NCBI RefSeq assembly: GCF_032854445.1
Contig: NC_088299.1
Coordinates: forward strand, 11,341,608 to 11,405,607
DNA: 64,000 nt
Source: Liolophura sinensis
Taxonomy: Eukaryota > Mollusca > Polyplacophora > Chitonida > Chitonidae
Reading direction: 5' to 3'
This document shows, piece by piece, positions 21,187 to 32,388 of the stretch. The position numbers and the translations under genes were made by a program. Below the pieces are notes generated by a model. The model worked only from the letters and a program-made list of their open reading frames with translations, made no database searches and had not been told where the DNA came from. The number at the start of each line of letters is the position of its first letter. Within the stretch, counting starts at the first letter, position 1.

Positions 21187-22073
21187 CGGCCGGGATGATC
21201 GCCTTAAGCTAGGCTTTGCCAGATGATTGTACTGGACTGATGACAGAAGAGAATAATAAGGTAAGAGAAGGCGGTAAGTCCGATCTTATTGCAGCCTTAC
21301 GGAATAATGGTTCAAAGTGGAATATGGAAACATTACAGAGATCATCGGTGTCCAACTGTACAGTCCTGAGACATTTGTCACATAACAGTGTCTGAGGACT
21401 GACGCATTGCAGCCATTAGAACTGTCGTGGGAAGGCTCGTTGAAACCACGTGAAGATCTGGCATAACTGATATTCGTAAACGGCTAAATTATATAATCAT
21501 TTATTCAACCAATTTTATTTTATAAAGCTATTCTCTGAATTTCGGAAATGGTGTCACCAGACTCTAGTGAAGTGTGTTCTTCGGTGAGTAGTGCTGATAT
21601 GAGAAATGAGGTCCAAGGAACTAAAATTTGTGCTAAACACCTTACAAAAGAATATTTTCCTTATCCATCACGTGTTTGAGTAGAAGAGAATGTGGAGAAA
21701 AACGTGGACCCAAAAGGTCCATCGTCAGCTTAGCACAAATACATAGCGATAACAGCGCATCGTTGACAATGACAATTACTACAGATATTCAACTACAACC
21801 AAGACTACTGTCGACGATAAAAGCGACAATAGAGTACCAAACGTTGTCTACGGCTATGGGTTCCACAGGAGCCTCTGTAACCGTATGGTATGAAAAACGT
21901 GTAGATAAACAAATTGAAACGTTGGTGCAACCTTGCTTGTTATTTTATACCTCTGCTTAGGAGGTCCAGATGAATTGATACATACTGTACATGAATACAA
22001 ACAGGGTACATCAGAGTAACACGGTAATGTCTGTGTTAACTGACTAGTGGGTTACAACAACAACAATGGCGAC
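21187..22073 (+). mobile_element. Unclassified ~0.9-kb element, copy 2
   Basis: Same termini as copy 1 (CGGCCGGGATG... and ...GGCGACGAAAATAA), near-perfect identity over about 520 bp (18440-18960 against 21468-21990). It has the ~67-bp segment missing in copy 1 and only one copy of the 61-bp 3' unit. No clean target duplication: the left flank is CGTTAGTAATA while the right flank runs directly into a SINE-1 head fragment. Confidence 0.7.
21676..21960 (+). CDS. 94-codon ORF inside the ~0.9-kb element, copy 2
   Basis: Identical to 18648-18932; same caveats about the missing ATG and absence of a recognised domain. Confidence 0.2.
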   Translation: MSRRECGEKRGPKRSIVSLAQIHSDNSASLTMTITTDIQLQPRLLSTIKATIEYQTLSTAMGSTGASVTVWYEKRVDKQIETLVQPCLLFYTSA

Positions 22074-22212
22074 GAAAATAACGCTAATGATGCGAAATGA
22101 AACAGGAGGCTCTCACCAATGCGGTCGCTGTGACTTCAAGTCCTGATCGTGCCGGCTTCCCCTCCGGCCGTTCGTGGGAAGGTTTGCCAGCAATGAAATA
22201 AATATATAAATG
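22074..22212 (+). mobile_element. SINE-1, 5' part with abrupt tail
   Basis: CGCTAATGATGCGAAATGAAACAGGAGGCTCTCACCAATGCGGTCGCTGTGACTTCAAGTCC is the head from inside box A through box B, followed by GGCTTCCCCTCCGGCCGTTCGTGGGAAGG and then directly AATGAAATAAATATATAAATG. The central and 3' conserved domains are deleted. Confidence 0.8.
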
Positions 22213-22323
22213 CATAAATAACCACGATAGTGATACTAATGACGATGATGATAATGATGATACTAATGTCGACGATGAATATAATAAAAACTCACAGACA
22301 AAGAGCTAAGAATGTCCTTTTCA

Positions 22324-22415
22324 TATATTTATTTATTCAATTGGTGTTTTACGGAGTAACTCAAGAATATTTTACTTATACAACAGTGGCCAGCATTATG
22401 GTGAGAGGAAACCAC
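22324..22415 (-). mobile_element. SINE-1, 3' fragment
   Basis: TATTTATTTATTCAATTGGTGTTTTACGG, CTCAAGAATATTTTACTTATACAACAGTGGCCAGCATTATGGTGAGAGGAAACCA. Confidence 0.85.
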
Positions 22416-23285
22416 TTTTCAGTTCCATATAATAAAAGATGGAAAAAGTGAGACCCAAAATGCTTAACGATAGGTCGGACTTATACATAAAGAGCAAACG
22501 GCGCAATTCTATCGCGAATTAATTGCTCGTCGCAGTTCTAGCCAATCTCGTGTCTATTTACTCAGCATAGTTACGTGCGGTTAAGCACCAGATTCGGGTT
22601 CTTTTTAACTTTTTATTTTCTTTGTTTTCTTTTTGTTCAGCTGTAAACTTAAAATTGTAAACATTTTAAAATACTGACGTATTGGAATATTACCTGTAAT
22701 ATACATGTGTACCTGCAAAAAAGAATTTGCAACGTTTTATTTTCTCATATGTATGAGATCGTATGTTTTGTGTCTTAAGAAGCTGTATGTCCATGTATGT
22801 ACGGGAATGAATAAACAAAGCCATCACCACATTTAATTCATGCTTCCAGAAATGTGATCAGATAGCTATAGCATTTACAAGACCCAGATCCCGATATTTC
22901 CGCAATAGCGACCTGCTCAGACGAAAATGTTTTCGTCCACGACTGGGAAACCATGTCTGGCTCTGTGCGATAGCTGCGTCTGTGCTGACCTGGCCGAAAT
23001 GAGTTAATAGCCTGGAGGGTTAAAACGTGTCTGCCCTGTGCGACGAAAGATCTATGAATGTGATTGGTCATGAACATGGACCCACGGGTGTTGTACGGAA
23101 ATCGCTGCTGCTTAAACAGCGGGGATAGGCTCGGCTCTCCATATACATTTATTACCGTTGTTGACCAAGCCAAGGTGTTTTATTTATTTATTCCATTGAC
23201 ATTAAACAATTCAATGTAATCTAAAGTTTTTATTATCTCGTTCGTGATCCTGTTTATAATTTACACACGTGTACGTCTGGACTTC
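22416..23285. other. No recognised gene
   Basis: Contains a 111-codon minus ORF (22838-23173) with no family resemblance. Flanking sequence is AT-rich and repeat-poor. Confidence 0.4.
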
Positions 23286-23440
23286 GTGGAGGGTCTTCCT
23301 ATAACTTGCATCTGGTAGGTTTCTCCCGGACTTTGACCCTGTTCCTTCCACCATAATGCTGGCCGCCGTCGTATAATCCAAATATTCCTGAGTGCGGCGA
23401 AAAACACCAATCAAATATTAAGTAAATCAATAAATACACA
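23286..23440 (+). mobile_element. SINE-1, 5'-truncated
   Basis: GTGGAGGGTCTTCC, GGTAGGTTTCTCCCGGACTTTGACCCTGTTCCTTCCACCATAATGCTGGCCGCCGTCGTATAATCC, then the tail CACCAATCAAATATTAAGTAAATCAATAAATA. Confidence 0.88.
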
Positions 23441-24429
23441 GAATAAGATTGCTGCTCTGTGGAAAACGTCGACAGTGAAAAGTTTCAGGCCATTAAAAGG
23501 ATCTTGCACCTTAATCACAACTGTGGATTCCCATGATGTTCTTCTGAATTCAACCTTTTTTCAGTTTTCAATATTGCAAATACAATTAAGTCTAGTTTAG
23601 CGTGTGGAAGAAAGTTGCGTAATACCTAATTATAACGGAACTACAACGCTGTAGTCTTTGGGTGAGAGGAGATTTGTCAATGTCAACAGCTTAGCAAGCG
23701 GTCTCTTTTCTCAATCAGGATGGATCACCGTGGGGTAAGGTCTCTGCACTTGTTACATACATCGCCCACGAAGCCATGATTTATGGCTTTTGGCTTGGAA
23801 ACTGTTCTTCTTCGTAATGACTATTCACATTAAATAGTTAACGTGGCGCCTGTTGTCATCAGCCAAGTGTTGAACTTGTCTCTCCAGCTCGAGTGACCAA
23901 CACACAACTTGGCCCACAGATAAGAAAGTCAGGTGCTGAAATAAATATGTTAGGCGTACTTTGTGTGATATCCACCCACCTGTCCTCATCTGAAACGAAT
24001 AATAGTATATATAGTAGCAACGGTATAGCAGATATTCAAAGGTAAAAATTGTAAGACTGATCTTGAAAAGTAATGCTTATTAAAGTATATCTTTATTTTT
24101 ATTACTATTCCTTATTAGGATCTATGAAGGACCGGTAATCGGTTCAAACACCAAACGGAATAAACTAAATTAATCTTCGAACCGATATCTGTAATCATTT
24201 ATGAAAAACGTGTGAGAGAAAATTAACATGTCTTAGAGAAAAATTAATTTCATAGTAACAGTGATAGTAACAGACAGTGCTTTTGGTGGTCAACATTCAG
24301 CGATGGCTTAAAAGGAAATCAGTCGTGTATGGAAAAGGTCAAAACTATTATATATCCTCTGTTGATTTCCACCAAAAATGTTTATAGGTGGAGAAAACAT
24401 AAAAATTACATAAAGCTCAGATAAAAGAG
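23441..24429. other. No recognised gene or repeat
   Basis: Unique AT-rich sequence; short ORFs only. Confidence 0.5.
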
Positions 24430-24575
24430 TGCGAATAGTTAGTTGCAAATGTGATTTCAAGATTATTTTTCGATTTTTCTTTAAAGTGAAAGAGACCCTT
24501 GAGAATGATTTTGTATGGTGCGTATTTGGTACCACTTCATATGTACAGTCTTTGTGTAATAATGTCAAAACTGAA
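24430..24575 (-). repeat. Dispersed repeat S, copy 1
   Basis: In minus sense, ATTATTACACAAAGACT...GTGGT-CCAAATAC-CACCATACAAAA..TT matches 52120-52250 plus. In both copies the same frame is open, around VVPNTHHTK, but both are short and diverge, so a decayed repeat is likelier than a gene. Confidence 0.55.
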
Positions 24576-24858
24576 GATGCTATACATGTTTAATAATTAT
24601 ATTTGCACTAGCATGTAATCTTTTCAGCCAACAAATGTTTCAACCCGGATTTGGATGATATTTGTATTTTTATAATATTCATAAATTTATCACAATTCAG
24701 ATTAAAAGGAGGTATTTGGATATAAGCAACAATTTTTGCATTCAAATAAATTTATTAGACATACATCAAATCCTTTTACAGAACATTATTATGGAAATAC
24801 CTTATATACCAAGATTAAAAAATCCCCACTGCACAAATCTATTTCAAATACGCATTTT

Positions 24859-25122
24859 GGGGCCTCCGTGGCTCAGTCGGTTAGCGCGCTAGCGCAGCGT
24901 AATGACCCAGGAGCCTCTCACCAATGCGGTCTCTGTGAGTTCAAGTCGAGCTCATGCTGGCTTCCTCTCCGGCCGTAAGTGGGAAGGTCGTCCAGCAACC
25001 TGCGGATGGTCGTGGGTTTCCTCCGGGCTCTGCCCGGCTTCCACCCACCATAATGCTGGCCGCCGTCGTATAAGTGAAATATTCTTGAGTACGGCGTAAA
25101 ACACCAATCAAATAAATAAATG
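24859..25122 (+). mobile_element. SINE-1, full length, with 13-bp target duplication
   Basis: Best copy in the window. tRNA-derived head with box A (TGGCTCAGTCGG, 24869-24880) and box B (GTTCAAGTC, 24939-24947), the central GGAAGGTCGTCCAGCAACC block, then CCACCATAATGCTGGCCGCCGTCGTATAAGTG, then GAGTACGGCGTAAAACACCAATC and an AAATAAATAAATG tail. Perfect flanking duplication AAATACGCATTTT at 24846-24858 and 25123-25135. It would be transcribed by RNA polymerase III from the internal boxes and moved by a partner LINE that I cannot identify. Confidence 0.97.
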
Positions 25123-25135
25123 AAATACGCATTTT

Positions 25136-25518
25136 TATGTTTTCTTCTTCTTTAACATGATGCTCTCTATAAACATTTTCAACAAAAAATAATTCCAACC
25201 AATGCTTAAATGTTTTAATGTATTAAGTGAAATTACGGAATCTTTGACTCAATGTCAGTTGAGTTTTCGCTGTCACCCCTCGGGCTGAGCAAGTGCATAA
25301 ACACAACTAACCCAAACGGTAGATCTGAATCTAAAATGTTTACTTGTATACTTGTATTTGCCAATCTTGTTGTGACTGTCCGGGGAAATATGGTCCTATA
25401 GACAGCAATTAAGGAATATCCGATTTATTCCCCACAACACAGTATTAACTTGCATTTTTACATGAACACTAGCTCCTCGCCCATTGTTGATTCATTGTTC
25501 AGGGAATCGATATTTCTT
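25136..25518. other. No recognised gene or repeat
   Basis: Nothing identifiable. Confidence 0.5.
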
Positions 25519-25611
25519 GTATTTATTTATTTGACTGGTGTTTTACCTCATGCGCAATAATATTTCGCTTGTACGACTGCGGCAAGTATTTTGGGAGAAA
25601 AAAACGGACCG
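25519..25611 (-). mobile_element. SINE-1, 3' fragment, diverged
   Basis: TATTTATTTATTTGACTGGTGTTTTACC, AATATTTCGCTTGTACGACTGCGGCAAGTATTTTGGGAG. Confidence 0.8.
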
Positions 25612-25965
25612 ACTTAGTGTGCTCTAGACTCAATACCAGTTGACAAAGATGCCATGCGTTAGTGTCTCGTCTCAATTTGTAAGCAGCGTTTAACATGAAA
25701 AGAGAGAATCTTACATATCAAGGCAAATATGCCAGATGTATCACCTGATATATTATCAAAGAATACAACAGAAGGCAGTGGGCAGAATAGGTTCTCTGTG
25801 AGTAGAGTTACCTTGGTCGTGGTGTTAATTAAGAATTCACATAGTTCTCTTCACAAATGATCCTCTGTCATTTATTGAGTACGCCAAGAGCTTATCACAT
25901 GCTCATAATCCACTGTACCGTATTTGTGAATCCTTTTCTGGGAGAATCTTGTGATTTGTATAAAT

Positions 25966-26180
25966 GATATTTTACGCTGCACTCACGAATATTTCACCCA
26001 TATTTCACGGCAGCCAGCGTTAGGGTGGGAGGAAAACGGACATAACCCGGGGGAATCCGCGAATTTCTGGCAGACTGCAGACGTACACCCGCAGAGGAAG
26101 CCAACAGGAGCTGGATTTGAACAGCGATCGCATCAATGAGAAACTCATAAGTCATTCTAACCACGAAGCCATGGAGGCCC
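25966..26180 (-). mobile_element. SINE-1, nearly full length, diverged
   Basis: TTTTACGCTGCACTCACGAATATTTCAC, GTGGGAGGAAAACGG, CCCGGGGGAATCCGCG, GAGGAAGCCAACAGGAGCTGGATTTGAAC and the head end GAAGCCATGGAGGCCC. The poly-TTTA tail is lost. Confidence 0.85.
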
Positions 26181-28769
26181 TGGATGTATTTGAATTTTTC
26201 TTCTCACGATACGGGGAACATACAGTTATCTTTTTGTTCAATTAAAATCAAGTAAACGATCCCCTGCTCCAGATCTATGAGTCAATCCTTATAACGACTT
26301 TACATCCTTATATCTCTCCACATGTGCAGTGTTTCGCTTTCAAGTCGAGTTCCTTGACAGGCATAATATCTAGATTGTCTGTACATCCAGCTAAGCTTTA
26401 CAAAATGGGTTCTAAACTGCTCCGTGGATGTCAACTATCTGTCTTAGGTAATTACTCCTCGTGAGTGTAAGCCTTCACTCAAACCAATCTTCCGTCATTA
26501 CAGCTGTGGCTAAAAGTGAAACTGTTCGGCAGCCGAAAAGCTGTGGAGCAGGCTATGGTTTTGGTGTATATGGTAATTGAATGCCTCTCCAAGACGTTCG
26601 CGTGACTGGCGTTGTTTTGTAAGCTGCGCTGATGTTGGTAAAGTGTTTCCTCCAGTAGCCTTGTATTTCCGCTGTGGATAATTGAAGTCATTGGCATCCC
26701 CCGGGAAGACACTAATGGACCGGCCTGTCGAGAGATGAGACTACTTTCAGGTCAGGCGATTGCGGTCGCCTTCCCAAAATGTGGGTCGTCCTAGCCACAA
26801 GCAGGCTTTACCACGCCTCATATTGTTAAGAGAAATACGCAAATGTTTAAATAGAAGAAGCACACACATCTTCATTTACCTTGGGTATCATTTTGAATGT
26901 ATGGGATCTTATGACGGCACAGAAATAGGTTAAAGTGACATTCTATATGTTGGCTACCGGTATATACGAAAAACAATTTGCTCGTCCTTCGCACACTGAT
27001 ATTAGCTACATATAGGGAGTTCTTGTCAACATATGTCCTTATTGTTAAACGTGTATCCTTATAGCACACCACTGTATACGTCCCATGTACCAAAACTTTG
27101 AAATTATGCTCTATAATGATGTGCATATACATCTACTTTGTCCACAAAGTCCCTTCAGACCAATGGTCTTCACCAGGACGTTCACTAAATCCGGGACAGA
27201 ATATCTTCCTGATAGGCTGGAAGACCTATTAGTAATAGAGGTCTACGCCTCTGTTAAACTTCGCGCATACCCGATGCAATCGTTTCAGTGTTGCCACACG
27301 TTTGGTATTGGGTCAATCCCACAAGGGATAAACCGACGACAAATTAAAGGCTTCCACGACTCTCCCTGGCTGAGAGAGCTAATGGGCTTTCAAATGGGAT
27401 CCAGAGTAAGCAATCAGACAATCTTGCAATGTATTTAGCATTACATGCATGAGGTAAATTACTAGTTATATCAGAAGGTTTGTCAAGTATTCGGTGAAGA
27501 GCGGTGATTTTCTCCGGGTATTCTCTGGCATTACTCCATTTTCGTCATTTTAAGTGAAAAACTGGTATTAAACACTAATAAATACAAAACGTATACCCCA
27601 TCCTGGAGTGTGAGATTGCATTAAGGGAAATATTCTCCAAGGGGCCGGCGTGAAATACCAGTACATGGCGAAGTATTAAAAACACAGCTCAGGACGACAA
27701 TTTAAAAAAGGAAAGCCTCAAAAGACCTGGTCTTTTTTTTTCGAAGGGATGGAAGGGAGTTGGGGTGGACATGTTTACAAGTAAAGCAAAACGTGATATA
27801 GCCTATAGAGACATACGCCGTGCGTTATCGAATTCCCAATTTTCTTGGGAATACGTCGAAGTTGGTCACCCAGAGATACATAAATCGCCTTAACAATAAC
27901 TTTTGAATAAACTGAGAAACCGTTTTCCGTCAGAAAATACAAACACGCGGCTTTTCATGAATGAAATAAACACATTGAGATAGGTGTTGTATACTGTATG
28001 TTTGCAAATAGGCTTGTTTTGAAGTAAGACCCATTTTTGCATCTTTATTGTGAACTAATATTAGGCGTGTGTAATGGTAGAGATCATGAAAACATTGAAG
28101 GGTAACACATTTAGAAAAGGGTAAATGAGACATAAAATACAAAACTGTTTGTAATGAAGTGAAAATTGTGCTTTAGTGAATGTGGTAAACGCTTTATCTT
28201 TTGATACTAGTATGCGTTTAGTTTTTAAAAAACACACGTGGAGCAATTCGGTTGTGATAAAAACGCAGGCCATTTCACTGTAGAGTAGATCCTGCTGCAA
28301 TGTTCCAAGAAAAAAGGGACCTGTCATTCCAGTGAAAAATTACCATTTCCCAAAGGGCTCCGTAGTGGTCGCGGGCTCTTTGGCTCGGGCGAATAGATAT
28401 AAATACGTAATGTTATGTGCTTAGTGGGTGAAAATCTGACATTCTACTTGTAGATGAGATTTTTTTATCAGCGGGAACAGAAGGTTAACCGATGCATCAT
28501 GAAATTATAATCTCGTTCTTGGAATAAATTGAAAGAGATCGATCGTGTCTTGTGAAAGAATTGCGTAATCAATGCCGGTGGATTATCCAACACAAAATTA
28601 TCACGGTTTGTAAAGTTCAGTTACAGATAAATAAAACAAAAGTTCGTTAAGTCTAAATATCGTCTCTCTTATTTCACACCCAGAATGGGACACATTTTAT
28701 AAGCTATGGGCTGGGTCAATTCACTTCACAATATTTGTACAATGGCACAAAAGTAACAGAAATACCTTA
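26181..28769. other. Repeat-poor stretch without a recognised gene
   Basis: The longest repeat-poor part of the first half. ORFs at 26479-26712 (minus), 27085-27438 (plus, 117 codons) and 28061-28327 (minus) carry no motif I know, no long coding bias and no clear splice pairs. Confidence 0.4.
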
Positions 28770-29012
28770 TTCATTTATTTATTTATTTATTTATTTGACT
28801 GGAGTTTCACGCCATTCTTTAGAACAGTTCATTTATTCGACGGCGACCAGTATTATGTTATAAAGGAACCGGGCACAGCCCTTTTGGAAAACTATTGACA
28901 ATAAGCAAGTTTCTAGTTGACATTCCCACCCGCGACAGGTGAAGAAGCCATCATGGGTTGGATCTCATTGGTGAGAGGTTCCTGGGTCATGGTGCCCCAC
29001 TATGGCAAAGCA
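28770..29012 (-). mobile_element. SINE-1, nearly full length, diverged
   Basis: A long (TTTA)n tail, TTTGACTGGAGTTTCACGCC, TCGACGGCGACCAGTATTATG, GGAACCGGGCACAGCCC, GAAGAAGCCATCATGGGTTGGAT, CATTGGTGAGAGGTTCCTGGGTCAT. Confidence 0.85.
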
Positions 29013-29123
29013 GCAATACTTGCATTCAGCATATTGTAACGGAATAAATTCAAATGAACGCAAGACGATACAAAACTAATAAAGGGTGTAAACGGTTTGT
29101 TAAGGCAGAAAGCCATTATGAGC

Positions 29124-29170
29124 ATTTATTTATTTATTTATTTGATTGGTGGTATTTTACGTCCCTTGTG
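29124..29170 (-). mobile_element. SINE-1, tail fragment
   Basis: TTTATTTATTTATTTATTTGATTGGTGGTATTTTACG, only the tail and terminal block. Confidence 0.65.
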
Positions 29171-29477
29171 TATTTTCAACCACAACGTGTGTTCCAACAA
29201 CTGCTTGGTTAAGGCCGAGACCAATTTACATTAGCTTCAAAAATATATATTTCTGTATTTATTTGAAGGTTGTTAAATGCTTATGAATACTTACAACACT
29301 TTTATAAATGGAAGAAATTGGAGTGTAATCGGGGTGCCAGCTAGTGACAAAACTTTCCCAGGTGTGTCATATTCAGATTGATGGAGGGAAAGATGTCTCC
29401 ACCGAACTTCATATAAGACCACACGAAAGAACACCAGTAAACGTTCATGTAAACTCCAAAACTCAGAGAACAATGGA

Positions 29478-29854
29478 GTCAGTGAGTGAGTGCTTGGGGT
29501 TTGGAGCTTGGAGTGCTCGTACTCAACAATTTTTCAGTCATATGACGACGAAGGAATCATTAGGGTGCATGTACGTGTAATGTGCCTCCTTGTTGCAGGA
29601 CGGATTTCCACCGCTCTTTTATTTAGTGCTGCTTCACCGAGACGACTTACCGAAGGCAAGTAAGCCGCGCGGCCCGAGCCATTATACTGATACGGGTCAA
29701 CCAGTCGTTGCACTATCCCCTTCATGCTAAACGCCAAGCGAGGAAGTTACAATTTCCTCTTTTAAAGTCTTAGGTGTGACTCAATCAAGGATTGATCCTG
29801 GATCTACCGGTCCCGAAGCGGACGCTCTACCAACTGTGCTATCCGGGCCGGTCC
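29478..29854 (-). mobile_element. SINE-2, full length, with 12-bp target duplication
   Basis: In minus sense it starts with a tRNA-like head (GGCCCGGATAGCACAGTTGG, GTAGAGCG, box B region), continues through TTCCTCGCTTGGCGTTTAGC, GTATCAGTATAATGGCTCGGG, GAAATCCGTCCTGCAACAAGG, TTCGTCGTCATATGACTG and ends in an AGCACTCACTCACTG-like tail. Duplication GAGAACAATGGA at 29466-29477 and 29855-29866, perfect. Unrelated in sequence to SINE-1 apart from the tRNA boxes. Confidence 0.95.
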
Positions 29855-29882
29855 GAGAACAATGGAAGCAACAGAACTTTGA

Positions 29883-30159
29883 GTGAGTGAGTGGGTTTAA
29901 CGTCGTACCTTTCAGTCATATGACGACGAAGGAATCCTTAGAGTGCATGTAATAAGCCTCCTTGTTGCAGGACGCATTTCCACCGCTCTTTTATCTAGTG
30001 CTGCTTCACTGAAACGCCTTACCGAAGGCAAGTAAGCCGCCCCGCCCGAGCCATTATACTGATACGAGTAAACCAGTTGTTGCACTATCCCCTTCATGCT
30101 GAACGCCAAGCGAGGAAGTTACAACTTCCTCGACCCAGGATTGACCCTGGATCTACCGC
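29883..30159 (-). mobile_element. SINE-2, 5'-truncated, abutting the previous copy
   Basis: Same family, ending within the head region (CCAGGATTGACCCTGGATCTACCGC). Duplication ACAGAACTTTGA at 29871-29882 and 30160-30171, perfect. Its target lies only 4 bp from the first copy's duplication. Confidence 0.95.
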
Positions 30160-30171
30160 ACAGAACTTTGA

Positions 30172-31756
30172 AAACTCCTTGTTATGGAAGCTTTAAAAAC
30201 TTATTAAAAGAATTGTATATATTAATTACTTTGAATAATGATACATTTTGCAACTAACACTGAGCTCAGAGCTCACAGAAGGTCATAGCAGAAGCCATTC
30301 GTAGGCATTTTCTGTCCGCAGACGTGGATATGGAAGGGAAAAATGTTTCCTGAATACCACATATGCTGGGGGATGACGAGGTCACATTCGTACATTCATT
30401 TTTCTCTCATCATTCTGTTCCAGGTTCACACCGATTGTTGTTTCTGGTTGGTTTAAACAAATAATTTCAATTAGACTATATTTTGGGTTATTGTATGATA
30501 CATCAGTTTGTTTGTCATCATAACTGATGTTAACATTCAATTTTTCGGGGTATCAACTGAATATTTTGAACTTATTAAATGCATGAAGAGATGGTTTCTG
30601 TATGTGGGTATCATTTTGGGAGGTTTTTAAGGATCGCGTGATTATGAATTCAGCTATGTCCTGTCAATAATAACATGAGCTTTCAACATGAGAATGATCA
30701 TATCTCAAATCACAACCACAAGCAGAAAAAATTTTTAAACCCTCTAAAACTCACCCCGCAAATCCCACAGGGGGTGGCATGATTATTAATTCTACGACCA
30801 TCATGAAAATACTCACTGATAAGAGGAAATTGTTACATAAATTGGTAGTACCGGGCCGGCTATTACAGTATGGGCTTACTCTGGAAGCATTGTCGAGATT
30901 TGCTCACAGAGATTTTGCTTCCATTTCGAAGTGGTGTATCAATACGAAGGGGGAGTGCATTAACACAGCGGTAAACGCCCGAGTAAAAATAAATGAGTGA
31001 GATAAAATAAATTAGTGAGTTAATAAATAAGTATGGTTTACGCTAGGTAAGCAATATTTCAGTTATTGTATACAAACACTGAAGTTAATGCAAAGAATAA
31101 ATATGGCATCGTAACATTTTTAAAAACAGCGTTTTCATTCACATCAAATCTGCAACCTTACAGATCATGCGACTATCATAAATTCCAATGTCTGTAAAAT
31201 GTGAAATATTTAAATGATTTTATTTTTATATGAACTATCAGACAAAGCAATAACGTTAAATAATTATTAAACAGGAAAAATTATAATGGCCGTATTTTGT
31301 CTTGGCTCGGCTATGACTTATGACTGTAGAAACTATTTGTTCATAGTTTGCGGTTAGTGTGGTTAACTCACCTTATTACAGGTTAAAAGAGGTTATTTTA
31401 TTCCACACAGACACTCTGGTAGATACCTTTCATTTAATTACATTTTGCGCAATAGTGAAGTGCGAGCAAAGTGCATTGGACTTCTCGTGTTTCACATCAA
31501 AATGCTTCAAAATACCGTACATCACTATCTCTGCTGGACATGGAACCAATGATCACACGGTCTGGTGACGGTCTTGGACGAGTGCAATGCCATTCGCTGA
31601 CAAGTAATTTTCTAGATTTCTCTGTTTCCATTGCCCACGTGGCCTTGGTAATAACTGACGAGCAATCATCTCTTGAGTGACCTTGACTGGCCTTGAGTGA
31701 CCTTGTGTATCGTTCGCTGGATACCACTTGCTTTCCATCGACACGATATAGTTGTT
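30172..31756. other. No recognised gene or repeat
   Basis: AT-rich sequence with short ORFs only; nothing recognised. Confidence 0.5.
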
Positions 31757-31967
31757 TCTTTATTTATATTCCGTACTCAAGGATATTTCACTTATATCAC
31801 GGCGGCCAGCATTATGGTTGGGGGGGGCACAGGACAGACCCCAGGGGAAACCCACGATAATCCACAGGTTTTCTTGGAGAAAACTTGCGGCCGGAGAGGC
31901 AGCCAGCATGGGTTGGACCTGAACTCATAGCGACCGCATTGATGAGAGGAGGCCACGGAGGCCCCCA
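31757..31967 (-). mobile_element. SINE-1, nearly full length
   Basis: TCCGTACTCAAGGATATTTCACTTATATCACGGCGGCCAGCATTATGGTTGG, ACCCCAGGGGAAACCCACGATAATCCACAGG, GCCGGAGAGGCAGCCAGCATGGGTTGGACCTGAACTCATAGCGACCGCATTGATGAGAGG, then GGCCACGGAGGCCCCC (head start). Much of the head between is deleted. Confidence 0.88.
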
Positions 31968-31973
31968 GTTTGA

Positions 31974-32090
31974 TATATGATACACGTCTCAGAGCTTGCC
32001 AGTGACAGACCAAAGGTCTCTGGTTTACTCCGTGCATTCTGGTTTCCTTAGCTCATGACACCGGTGACTATCGCGTAAATAAAAACATTA
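31974..32090 (+). mobile_element. SINE-3, body fragment
   Basis: AGAGCTTGCCAGTGACAGACCAAAGGTCTCTGGTTTACTCCGTGCATTCTGGTTTCC and GGTGACTATCGCGTAAATAAAA match the plan of 55690-55862. Head and tail are missing. It begins right after the reversed SINE-1 head. Confidence 0.6.
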
Positions 32091-32388
32091 CAACACGTTG
32101 AAGCTCTAGTGTAGGTTTAGTCCAATTTTCGTGTCCTCGTGTCAGTTGCAAATCAATAGAAGTTTAATAAAACTGCGCCATCTGCCCGTTGAAGTCATTC
32201 ATAGATAAAGGGGGAGACACAGTGATACTGAGTACTTGTAATTAACTTTGCAGTGGTAGGAAAAGCGTTTGTATCTTTTTGACATTTTCTTCTGTCTTAC
32301 AATTTGAACATGCTGGCGTTTAAGGCTTCTGAGCGTGAATTGTAATATCAAGAAGTCATGTGAAGCGAAAGGAAAAGTTCCATATCTT

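Noticed and set aside
21175-22085. Target duplication for copy 2 of the 0.9-kb element (CGTTAGTAATA / CGCTAATGATG)
   Set aside because: Several mismatches, and the right side belongs to a SINE-1 head, so the resemblance is probably accidental.
22838-23173. 111-codon minus ORF
   Set aside because: No motif, no splice pair, no neighbouring coding sequence; chance is adequate.
24861-24947. A genuine tRNA gene at the SINE head
   Set aside because: Box A and box B fit, but the sequence does not close into an acceptor stem and is followed by the SINE body and target duplication.
27085-27438. 117-codon plus ORF
   Set aside because: Open but without recognised domain or coding-like composition over its whole length.
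29821-29854. tRNA gene at the SINE-2 head
   Set aside because: Same reason: part of a full SINE-2 copy with flanking duplications.
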